Below are positions 9,953 to 19,751 of a DNA stretch of 64,000 nucleotides, piece after piece. Numbering within the stretch: the first letter of the stretch is position 1; each line of letters opens with the position of its first letter. Both the position numbers and the translations under genes were made by a program. This DNA is from Aphrophora alni (Eukaryota > Arthropoda > Insecta > Hemiptera > Aphrophoridae), in the NCBI GenBank assembly GCA_963513935.1, contig OY740768.1, positions 71,046,877-71,110,876 on the forward strand, in the 5' to 3' direction. Below the pieces are notes generated by a model. The model was given only the letters and a program-made list of their open reading frames with translations, had not been told where the DNA came from and did not search any database.

Positions 9953-12819
9953 ATGGATGTGGAGGAGGAAATTGCGGTAGTGAGAGCGTTTTTTGATAGA
10001 AGAAGAGGAGAATGTTAAAATTAAAAAAGGAGGTTTTGGATTCATAACAATAACAGAAAAAGATTGATTTGAGGTGAATTTCACAAATTGTTCCCGGACC
10101 TTGTGGAAGATGACCTTAGTTTTTGAGTACTTCAGGATGACTCACGACAAGTTTGAAACACTATTACCAATGATGGAAGCATAAATATATAGAGAAAAAA
10201 CTCATTTTCGTAACCAAAGGTAAGACTTGCAATTACTTTAAGGTAAGTTAAATAAAATAACACAAGTAAATTGAACTGTTTAATGAACTAATTATACATC
10301 AATGTGAGTTGTAATAGGTAATGTGTATATGTTTACCTTAGAAATCTGCAAACAAGTAAAAAAGAACGAATCTTAATAATGAACAAAAAAATGAATAGAT
10401 ATAGTTTTTATATCAGAAAAATATAGAATATTAGAAATAGTGAAAATTAAGAAATAATCTCACAATGATAAATTTACTATAGTAAAATAGGAATAATACA
10501 TTTATCATAACATTGTATACTTGTATAGACTTATTGAAACAAAAAAGTTTTAGTAGTAACTTTTTTATATGAAATTAACTTATAAATAATAAAAATTGAT
10601 AAAACTTATAAATAAAAATAGTTCTCATAACATTTTTAGTTATGATATATGAGAAAATAATAACATATTAGAAAAAAGTTATGAAAAGGGGGGAATAACA
10701 GCTTTATAAAAGAATCCTATCAGCTCTTAAGAAATATTATTTCTGGTACATTTAACCCCAAGTGAAAAAGGTCTTCAATGTTGGAACTCCGTCCTTCTGA
10801 CCAAATTAAAACTTTAAGCTTGCTGGGATGCATTCTGTGATGACGTTACCTGTTGAGTTGGTTTGCTTCGTTAGAGTGCAATGTAAAAGGTCCTTGATGT
10901 ACCGTTCGTAACTGTTCCGGTCCTGGTGGTATCATTCCTGAGTGAACAGCTCCTGAGGGTACAGTATGTGATAGTCCAAAGCGGAGATTGTTCATACACT
11001 CGAAGAGAAATTTCCATCTCCTTGTCCATAACTTGTTGAAATATACGTTTTATTATTTCAATTTGATCTCGATGTTTGAATTCCTTAACAGTTTTTTCCA
11101 TTGACATAAAAAATTATGATAAGGAGTCTTCTTGCGGTTTGCTTGATACAGCTTGTGGTGGTTCCTTTGTAGCCAAGTACTCCTCTAACACACTGCCAGT
11201 TGTTTTTTGTGTCGGATAACCCGATCTGTGTCTTTTATTTGGGTGTCTAATGTTTTTATTCAACACTAAACATTGAGATGATATCATTGCTAATGTGTGA
11301 GAGTTTCCCTTTGTAGTTAGTGTTGGAGTTCGAGTTGGCAATGAAGTTGAAGAAGGCAATGACGTGGTAGGCGAATAAGGCGCATCTATGCCATCATCCT
11401 CTTCATCGTGGTTTTGTTCACTCTCGTCTCCAATCCTTCCAATATTGTCTGCTTCATCTTGAGTGTTAGAACTTGTAGCCAGGGTAAAATTAGATGTACG
11501 ATTTTCGTCAAGAGGTTTAGTAAATTTAGTTGCTTGACCACTTTTTGTTTTTCGGCGTTGAAGAGCAAAGTTGTGGTTGTCACTCATTTTAGTCAATCGG
11601 TTCTTGCATTCTTCACCTGGAATACGTGAGTAAAATTTCACAAATAACTAGGTAGACACCTATTTTGGTATTTTGTCTCATTAACATTAACAAGGTTTTT
11701 TTATGAATTATTTAAGTTAAATATAGTAAGAATTATTTTAGAGATTATTATTGTTTAGAATATTATTACTGTATTTAGAGATTAGTATTATTTTTTTGTG
11801 TATTACAAAACCCACTCCGGTACGGAGAGCCAAGTTTGTAGTTTTATTGCTGTAGCTGTAGTTTCAATTACGATAATTATTCTACTTTTACTTTTCAGAT
11901 ATCTTGCTACTCGTATGTCTTTCCGCTCCATGACATTTTCTTTTCGAATGGGGCTTACAACTATAAGAGAAATAGTCCATTCAACCTGCGATGCATTATG
12001 GAGGATCTTGCAACCACTTGAGATGCCGGAGCCTACAGAGCGTATGGGGAAAGAGATTGAACAAGGATTCTATACGAAGTGGAATTTCCCAAATGCAGTT
12101 GGAGCATTGGATGGTAAACACATAGTGATAGAAGCTCCTCATAACAGTGGAGCCGATTTTTTCTGTTACAAAAAATGCTTCAGCGTTGTACTGCTGGCTT
12201 TGGTAGATTCAGACAAGAAGTACATTTTCGTAGATGTGGGTGGATATGGAAAAAACTCTGATGCGAGCATTTTCAATTCTTGTGAGTTAGGGAAAAAGTT
12301 GCACGATGGGACATTAAACGTCCCCTCTGCAAAAAAACTACCTGTTGTGTTTGTCCCTCATGTGATTATTGGAGACGAAGCTTTTCCTCTTCGAACAAAT
12401 ATCATTCGGCCTTACTCAAGAGATGATGTACACGGCAAGCTAGATGAAAAATCTGCAACTACCGCATCAGTCGAGCAAGAAATGTAGTAGAAATTGCTTT
12501 CGGAATTTTGGTACGCAGATTTCACATTTACGAAAGGAAACTCGCGCTTTCTCAGGAGCACCTGTTTCCCGTAGTTCTTGCTACTTGCTGATTTCATAAT
12601 TACCTAAGGAAAGACTCTTGCTACTGGTCAGAAAAAGACTTAGAAATAACAGTTTCTGATGCTAGGGCACTTGCTCCCATGAAGGGTACAGTGGGGGGGG
12701 GGTTGTCTGGTTCTGAAGCTATTGCTGTTCGAAATATTTTTAAGGACTATTTTAACTCTGAGTTCGAATCACTCAAATGGCAAAAAGAAAAAGATCAAGC
12801 TGGAAAGAAATTGGTTTAA
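9953..12819 (+). pseudogene. Harbinger transposase (DDE_Tnp_4-like), two exons, broken
   Basis: A nuclear DDE transposase of the PIF/Harbinger/HARBI1 family. Exon 1 starts at the ATG at 9953. Shifting between frames it shows the family N-terminus, including EYFRMTHDKFETLLPMM near 10125. It ends at 10242 before a strong GTAAGT donor. Exon 2 begins at 11899 after CTTTTCAG, and the join restores a typical LRYLAT motif. Catalytic landmarks are GALDGKH (first Asp), IIGDEAFPL (second Asp) and VVEIAFG (Glu). Lesions: several frame breaks and stops in exon 1, a one-base frame change near the A-run at 12447-12451 that puts the Glu region in another frame, and a TGA at 12589-12591. The frame then stays open to the TAA at 12817. 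The 1656-nt intron holds an antisense MADF exon. Not expected to make active enzyme. Confidence 0.85.
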
Positions 12820-13501
12820 ATAACTACAATATAACGGTTGTACACTTATCAAAAAACTCATTTATTGCATTGAAATCTTATAATAAATTTTGTTTGAAAT
12901 TAATAAATTCACTTTCACTCAGAAAGAGGAATTTTAGTATGGATATTTTTTCCTGATGTCTATTTTTAGGAAGCAACTCAATTGTTTGTAAACAGGAATT
13001 TATTATATTTTACTCACTTAATATTTTACAAACAGTAATTTACTCTTATAATTTTGTAGTGTACAATTTAGTAATAGAAAAAATAAATAGTATTTTAAAA
13101 CTAATCGATTTTCATTAATTTATTCCTGGTAATATAATCAAATATGTCAATTTTTGAAAACCATCAATTTGGACTTCAATGATTTGGATTACAATGGGTA
13201 AAGGACCAAAGGATTCAGGTCGATATTATTTTACACTGACACACAAAATGAAACAAATATAAAACAAGTAGAGAAATAATTGATTTTATTTGATACTTGT
13301 ATATGTTGGATAACTTTAAACACTATTGTTTTTAAAAGTCACTTATTATTGTTTTGTTTGTAATGAAATAATTATGTAGTACTATTTGTTCTTATATTTA
13401 AGTTGAGGAAATAAGTTTCAATACAATAACGCAAATATTTTTTTTAGAAGTGTTTTATGTTATAAAAAAACAAGCACTGTTGATTTGTTTTTAACTTTTA
13501 T

Positions 13502-14173
13502 GGTAATTCTGCGCAATTACTTGGTCAACCCCAAATTTTTTCATATTTTACTACGGTCATAAGGATGTTCTCAGAAAGCAAGAAATAAAAAATTTAAGGC
13601 CCGCAAGGCCATCTGCCGAGCGATAAGAAGGTACAAAGTCAACGCGATAACAGTGGCTTGCGGGAGACGCGCGGAAGGCCAGTTGTGACAGTACCGTTAT
13701 ATAATTATATATAATGACAGGTTTGGCCAGGTAGCTATATATATAGGCCTATATATAGCTACCTTGCCAAACCTGTCATTATAGGCCTTCCGCGCGTCTC
13801 CCCATCGTACAGAGCGATAAGAAGGTTCAAAGTCTACGCGATAACAGTGGCTTGCGGGAGACGCGCGGAAGGCCAGTTGTGTCAGTACCGTTATATAATT
13901 ATATAATTATAATGACAGGTTTGGCCAGGTAGCTATATATATATATGGCCTATATATATAGCTAGCTGGCCAAACCTGTCATTATAGGCCTTCCTTGCGT
14001 CTCCCGCAAGCCACTGTTATCGCGTGGACTTTGAACCTTCTTATCGCTCGGCAACCTGTACGATGGCCTTGCGGGCCTTAAATTTTATGTTTCTTGCTTT
14101 CTGAGAACATCCTTATGACCGTAGTAAAATATTTAAAAAATTGGGGTTAACCAAGTAATTGCGCAGAATTACC
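13502..14173. mobile_element. 672-bp foldback element with 8-bp target duplication
   Basis: The ends are inverted repeats starting GGTAATTCTGCGCAATTAC, and the arms remain complementary for over 100 bp. ACTTTTAT flanks both sides (13494-13501 and 14174-14181), an 8-bp duplication as made by hAT- or P-like transposases. The interior has two direct copies of a roughly 195-bp block (about 13617-13803 and 13806-14007). Each ends in a near-perfect palindrome centred on GGCCTATATATA and flanked by GACAGGTTTGGCCAGG and its complement. There is no coding capacity. It sits in the intron of the H1 MADF-like gene. Confidence 0.85.
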
Positions 14174-14355
14174 ACTTTTATTATGAATATAATATTTTTT
14201 AGAATAACATAAAAAGAGATATCAAACATTAATTAATATTACGTTATAGTTATTAAGCGCGTTTCGATGACCTATCTTTTCTTATGAACCAAGATAAACA
14301 TTGTAATCACAGTAACTTGTGTAAGAGGCCCTAGTATTTTACATTTAACCCATTA

Positions 14356-14791
14356 CAGTAGGACGACTATAATCCGATCTAGTTGGGATCACAGATAGTT
14401 CAGATTTTCAAATTGTTCGGATTGTCGGATATTTCCAAAAATACTGCGTACGCTTTAAATCATATCTTGTAACTGTTTTAAATACGTAAACGGTAAATAA
14501 ATACAACATTGTACGTATAAAAAAATACAATAATTATTATTATTGTAACTGATGTGTAACAACGCAAAGACTCATCCCTGATTGATAAACAAAGCCTTGA
14601 AAAGTGGCAGGGTGCTGGGCAAGACGCAATACAGACAACCGATTGCAGGGGAGGGGATGTAGTGGGTGCTGCGGGGAAGTGAGTTAAAAATAGCAGGCAC
14701 AAGAGGAATTGAAGGTCATTGTCTCCGCACACGTACACACAGCATCGTGTCTATGCCTATCAACTTAGAACGGATTATTGACGTCTTAATG
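14356..14791. mobile_element. Tigger/pogo-like MITE (436 bp)
   Basis: The left end CAGTAGGACGACTATAATCC and the reverse complement of the right end, CATTAAGACGTCAATAATCC, are inverted repeats with TA on each side (14354-14355 and 14792-14793). A second block GTTCGGATTGTCGGA near 14416 is typical of Tigger-like ends. It ends about 22 bp from the putative MADF splice donor. The open frame at 14478-14738 inside it has no recognisable content. Confidence 0.65.
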
Positions 14792-15239
14792 TAATAAGAA
14801 AACGAAAACAAACCTGGTAGCTCCAATTTCTTCCCAGATGTTTTCTCTTCTCACATTGTTAGAATATTCCGGGTGCCACATAGTGTATAGTTCTTCATAT
14901 TTATAAACAAGCACTATCAGTGTACTAACATCCATCCTTGTCGCGTTTAGGATTTCAACTGACACAACAGAAAGCAGACTGCGTAGAACCGAGAACGCTG
15001 AAAATGCCGTACCGAAGTGAGCGCGCACTGGATCGGTCGGGCGGATCCGCCGTGACGGAAATGTACTACAGTTCGTAGCTCCAGACTTTCTATCGGGCAA
15101 GCCGAAGGTGCGGAACGCCCTTGACGGCCGTGACGACGTAGTGGGCGTATGCTCATGTAATTCAATGTTTTGAACTTTTGAAAAATCCCGTACCGACCGT
15201 ACTGACCGTCCGTGACGACCCATTGGGCGCGCAGCTTTA

Positions 15240-15457
15240 GTAAACGAAACGATAAATTAGTAACTTTAAAAGAAGTATTTTATTTCAATGTTGCAGTGTA
15301 ACTTTCCTTAATGTATTACATTACTACAGTATGTGCACTTTATTTCATTCTCCCATGTAATAATAATTGCATTTTGTAGTAGTTTATTGTAGTATTTTGT
15401 ATTAGTTCATTTATTGTAGTTATTTTAGGCGTTTATATTACACTTTACTTCCTGCTG
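15240..15457 (-). repeat. Family copy B terminal domain and minisatellite, between H1 and H2
   Basis: Right after the TTA duplication of H1 the terminal domain of copy B resumes with AAACGAAACGATAAATTAG. It passes into reverse-oriented 50-65 bp minisatellite units (CCCATGTAATAATAATTGCA near 15351). It is cut by H2 at 15461. Confidence 0.7.
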
Positions 15458-17182
15458 TTAAGCTGTGTCCACACTATGCCGATCGACAAGGCCGATCGGC
15501 AATGTTGAACGGCATGGTCGACTAAATTCCCTGTCCACATTACTCAAGTGTGGACGTGTCGAGCGGCACAACTGAATTAAAATTCGTAGTTCAAAAATAA
15601 TTGTTTGTTCATATTTATATTAATTTTTAATTTAAAATTTAATTTAATGAGTGATTCGGATGATGCCGCAGTGGCGGCTGCTGCAATTGGAAGTTAGCAA
15701 CATCGATGTCATCGCCGCCCAAGAAGGTTTTGGGTTAGGCTGAGTCTTGTCCAAGGCAGAAAAAAGTATAGTACGGAGGAATGTTTGAAGGATTTAGTGC
15801 TTGATGATGTTGATGAGTTGAACTTGGAATACAGATGTGACATTGGCTTTCGAATGAAGAATTCAGATTTTGAAAATCTATTAAGTATGATTGCGCCGAA
15901 AATAATTAAAAAAGACACGCCATTCAGACAAGCAATTACAGTGAGCCAGCGTCTTGCAGTAACACTGCGTTTTTAGGCTACTGGTGACTCATATGTTTCA
16001 TTAGGCTACCTGTTGAAGAATATCAAAGCAGGCACCAGCGGTCTGTGATGCCCTGATAGCAGCGCTACAAGAATACGTCAAGGTAAGAAACGTATAACAA
16101 AAATTGTAAGTAGTTTTTATTTAAACATATTTTTCTATTTTATTTAAAGCTAGACAGTTTTTACATATCTACAACTTGCATTTACTTGTTACAAATATTC
16201 ATAGTCATTTTCAATAAAAAACATTTTGTTGAACCACGCTATCAGGATGATTATCACATATAGTAGATGCGAGTGACTGTGGCGCAGAAAAAGATGTAGA
16301 TGACTGTGGTGAAGTAAACATTCGAGGTTGAAATGATTGGTAGGGTGAAAGTTGGGGCTGAATACTTTGATTTGTATATTGTTCAGTAAAGAAGGGTTGG
16401 GGATTGTACGAGAAAACTCCCATTCCCATTTCTGCCTCAAATAATCTGTTATTAATAATTTGTTGAGCCCTAAACCTTGAATGTGGTGAGGTAATATTTC
16501 ATAGTTTAATGGCTACCTGTTCTCCAAATAATTGATATTCATCTTTGTCTTTCTTGTTTGATTGAATAGATCTTAATAACTTTACCGCCTCGTCAATGAT
16601 TGGTGCGTTGTCAGAAGAATTTGAACATTTTATACGTTTTTTAAATCATTTTTTGGGAGATTTAAATAAACTTTTATTCGGAGTTAAAAGTACTGGCGAT
16701 GCTGACGGTGTTTTTTGAGTTGTGGAATCATTAATGTCTTCCGACTTTGTTATCTCTACCTGGTCCGTCAGTTTTCCTTCATTATTTTCGTCCTGTTCAT
16801 TCACTTCGTTACCATGTGATAATAATACAGTTTTAAAACAAAATATTATTATTGCTTAATTTTCTGTTAATAATATTTAATGATTTATTTGCAGTCAATT
16901 ACTTAAAAATTTAAAGATATAATTACCTATATAAATACAATTTTTTTTTTTTCACTTTGCCATTGTTTTTTTACAGATACCGCGAAGTCCAGAGGAATGG
17001 GAATGTGTTGCAAAATTGTACAATGACAAGTGGAACTATCCTAACTGTGTGGGTGCCATTGACGGAAAACACATAAATATTCAATCACCAGTGCATTCAA
17101 GCACCGAATATTTTAGTTACAAGTGTTCCTTTAGCATTGTATTGCTTGCTGTAGTAGATGCAAACTACAATTTCATATACAC

Positions 17183-18849
17183 TATAACATTCAAGATTTT
17201 TTTTATGTTATATTTTTATCTTGCCAATTTATTTTAAACAAAAGCCACACGTTGGTGAGCCAAATATAACATAACAGAACGTTTTGTTATATAATTTTTT
17301 TTTTCTCTAATTTATTTACTTTAAAATTAATTTATTTTAATTCTCTTGAAAACTTTTGAAAACTATTATGATGGTTTAAGTAAATTAATTCAACAAAACA
17401 AGTTTTTATCCTTTAACTAACTTCAGGATTTATTAGCAAAAACAATTATTTATAACAACAGTATCAATTCAATTTATCTATTCATTGAAATATCTTAAGG
17501 CTACTTCATTCTCTCACACTTGCATTCTTTAAAACTAATTTACTCTAATACACAATATTATTGATTACAAATTTAAAATCTACAATTGATTATTCAATTT
17601 ACATAAAATCAAAACTCTACAAAATGTTCAACAGATCTTGTCCAAATTGTTCTTATTAACTTTATCAATTTTATAACAAAAAAACAAGACAAATTTCTTT
17701 AATTAACTGATATTTCCAAATTTACTTTATTTTGCCGGCTAGCTCAATTACTTTACTTTTAAATTAATTATACAAAAAAAACTTGACTCTTATCTCGGGC
17801 ATGGGAACTTTTAATGACTCAATTAAAGTGAAATACTAACTCTAATGATTATTTATTCTGAAATTTTGTACTTATCAGCAATTCTCCTCGTCCGCTATAA
17901 TTTTGGCACTTTTACACAACACAAATCACTAACGATGCACAACAACACAACGTATCCTTAGCCTGGGAGGTCGGATGCTGCTAACACTGGTTCATTGACT
18001 GGTGGTGAATCTCTGGTGATACTCGGCTAACTCTGTGTGGTCTCCTTACTCGTTCTCGACTACTAAGGACTTTGACGCGATGCTCTCTCCTCTTCTTTTA
18101 TGTATTTTATAATCCTTGACTCTATTTAATTTATGATTCTAACAAACTTCAAGATAAATTACTAAATTTTGTTGCGGCTCTGCCTTTTAATTAACCAATG
18201 ACTTAGAATTAAACCCTCAGGTTAATTCTTAACACTTAACCCCTCCTACTCTGATTCCTAGCTGTAAGCCAAGACCTACACGCTCTTAACCCCAGTTTTA
18301 GACTGACTCTCCTTACTGTTGGATTTCACCTCTCCCGAAATTCAAGTGTAGCGTCCTCTTCGCTTATTGGTTAAAATCTCATTTTTTAAAACTCAGGCCT
18401 CTCCTGATTGGACCTCTAACTTTCTAAAAATCGTTGGTTTTTTCTTACACGCGCTGGCTTCACCCTCGGAGATACCGTTAGGAATTCGCTTTCTCATTTT
18501 TTCTTGGTTCCCATTTTTTACAACACGCAGCTGCGTTGAATAGCAAAACTCCGTTATGTTTTCTACTAAATTTTTTATTTTGTGTCGGCGAACTTTCTTC
18601 TCTTAAGTAAAACAGAATGTCTTCTTTCCCTTGTCCTTGTCACGTTTGTCAATTTGTACAGTTATTTTCCAAATTAAACCTTGCAGCTGCTCTTTTGGTA
18701 ATGTTGCTTGTCCACATGTGTTTTGTTTCAATTTACACATTCACACAATTATTTATTAATGTTAACTTTTGATTGATTATTATTATTTTAGTATTTGATA
18801 TTAGGCCTAATTAATTATTTATCCATTGTGATCGTTTGAGATCGTTATA
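17183..18849 (-). repeat. LTR 1 (3'-most on the minus strand)
   Basis: Left-hand LTR of the concatemer, directly next to the ACAC duplication in the H2 transposase exon. Marker bases: T at 18103 and T at 18674. An internal sequence at 17243-17270 resembles the LTR/primer-site junction (see Findings). Confidence 0.9.
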
Positions 18850-18857
18850 CTGTCCCC
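18850..18857 (-). other. Candidate polypurine tract, internal region 1
   Basis: GGGGACAG on the minus strand directly abuts the downstream LTR (TATAACG). This is the usual position of the plus-strand primer. It is short and interrupted by one C, but is the same in all five copies. Confidence 0.5.
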
Positions 18858-19055
18858 AGATAAAATTTGTCTTTGAAATGCTTCAAGATAATTTTTTTCT
18901 TACGCCCGTTTCTTTAACAATAGGTTGTAAAGAACCTTTTTCTTACAATGCCCTTTATGTTGCGGTTACCCACTGTTTTACAATAGAACTTTCTTCTATT
19001 GTTCCTTTATTGTCTATGTTTTGTTTACTGCCTAAGTTTATTCTAATGTCCTTAA

Positions 19056-19697
19056 TTATAATATTTCTTTATATTTTATTAAAATTTCACTTAATTGTTC
19101 TTTCTGAATTTCCGAAATGTGTCCTAATTCATTAATTTTTTGCATAATGTCTTTCTGATCAGTTTCGTAACTTTCTATTTCCATATGTTGTATTAATTCA
19201 TGTTTATAATGTTCTTCCGGGTCCTCAAACATGATCTCCTTCCTTATTTCACAATTTTCTTCATTATTTATACCTAATTCTAATTTATTGCTGATAAAAT
19301 CTACGACAGCCTTATTTTTAACCAAAAAATCTAACCCTAAAATGCAGTTTCTTATTAAGTCTGGTACAATGATAAAATGAATATTCATTACAATATCTCC
19401 CACATTTGCTCCAATTATTATTTGTTTTTTAATATTCTTCGAGCGTAAGCCGGTTGCTCCAATTACCTTAACTCCTGCTACTGGTAATTCTTCGTATGGT
19501 CCCATTATTTCCTTATTCTCTAAATAAAACCGTTCCGACAAGGAATTGAATTCACACCCTGTATCCACTAAAGCCTGTACATTTATTCTATTAAAACCTA
19601 TTGTTATTTCTGGACATTTTGTTAAATTTTTACATATTAAATCTGAGTTATCCTGTGCTTCTAAATAATCTTTTAAATCAGTAAATAAGGTGTTCAT
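19056..19697 (-). CDS. Retroviral-type aspartic protease, copy 1 (213 aa), truncated Pol
   Basis: An aspartic protease that would cleave Gag polyproteins. The active-site motif ALVDTG is at residues 42-47, and the second conserved stretch NCILGLDFL is at about 117-125, matching gypsy-type proteases (which work as dimers). The C-terminal LSEILIKYKEIL resembles the linker before reverse transcriptase, but the frame stops there and the next 206 bp lead to the purine tract. The ATG at 19697 may not be the true start: the frame is open 18 codons back to the Gag TGA, so expression by readthrough is plausible. Residue 183 is Asp. Confidence 0.8.
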   Translation of the reverse strand: MNTLFTDLKDYLEAQDNSDLICKNLTKCPEITIGFNRINVQALVDTGCEFNSLSERFYLENKEIMGPYEELPVAGVKVIGATGLRSKNIKKQIIIGANVGDIVMNIHFIIVPDLIRNCILGLDFLVKNKAVVDFISNKLELGINNEENCEIRKEIMFEDPEEHYKHELIQHMEIESYETDQKDIMQKINELGHISEIQKEQLSEILIKYKEIL

Positions 19698-19751
19698 AAC
19701 GCTATTGTTTTGTATTGCCCCTTGTCGGTTGCTTACGCCCTCGGCTAACCT

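Larger units (their letters stand above)
10871..14935 (-). pseudogene. MADF/BESS-like accessory protein of H1, two exons, broken
   Basis: Harbinger elements usually encode a Myb/SANT or MADF protein that helps bind the element ends. The first exon (ATG at 14935 to about 14814) reads MDVSTLIVLVYKYEELYTMW and on to ENIWEEIGAT, the first half of a MADF domain, before an AG/GTTTGT donor. The second exon (from about 11641 or 11616) resumes with GEECKNRLTKMSD and RRKTKSGQ, the second half, then a low-complexity Ser/Thr/Asp region. A single TAA (11116-11114) interrupts it before FFMSMEKTVKEF and IEIIKRIFQQVMDKE, which resemble a C-terminal BESS-like motif. The splice phase does not close cleanly, so the exact junction is uncertain. 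Its intron contains the transposase catalytic exon on the other strand. Confidence 0.75.
9798..15236 (+). mobile_element. Harbinger-type DNA transposon H1, degenerate
   Basis: The left end AGCTACGCGCCCACTGGGTC (from 9798) mirrors the right end, whose reverse complement reads AGCTGCGCGCCCAATGGGTC (from 15236). Both ends are flanked by TTA (9795-9797 and 15237-15239), the 3-bp target duplication typical of PIF/Harbinger elements. Further inverted similarity includes a GCGCACTGGATCGG block inside both ends. The element carries a transposase on the + strand and a MADF-like gene on the - strand. It also hosts a 672-bp foldback element and a 436-bp Tigger-like MITE. Total length is 5439 bp. Confidence 0.85.

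Noticed and set aside
14478..14738. 86-residue minus-strand frame in the Tigger-like MITE
   Set aside because: No transposase motif. MITEs of this size are non-coding.
18836..19135. 99-residue hydrophobic + strand frame overlapping the protease end and the LTR edge
   Set aside because: It is antisense to the protease tail and purine tract, and its start lies within the LTR. No independent support.
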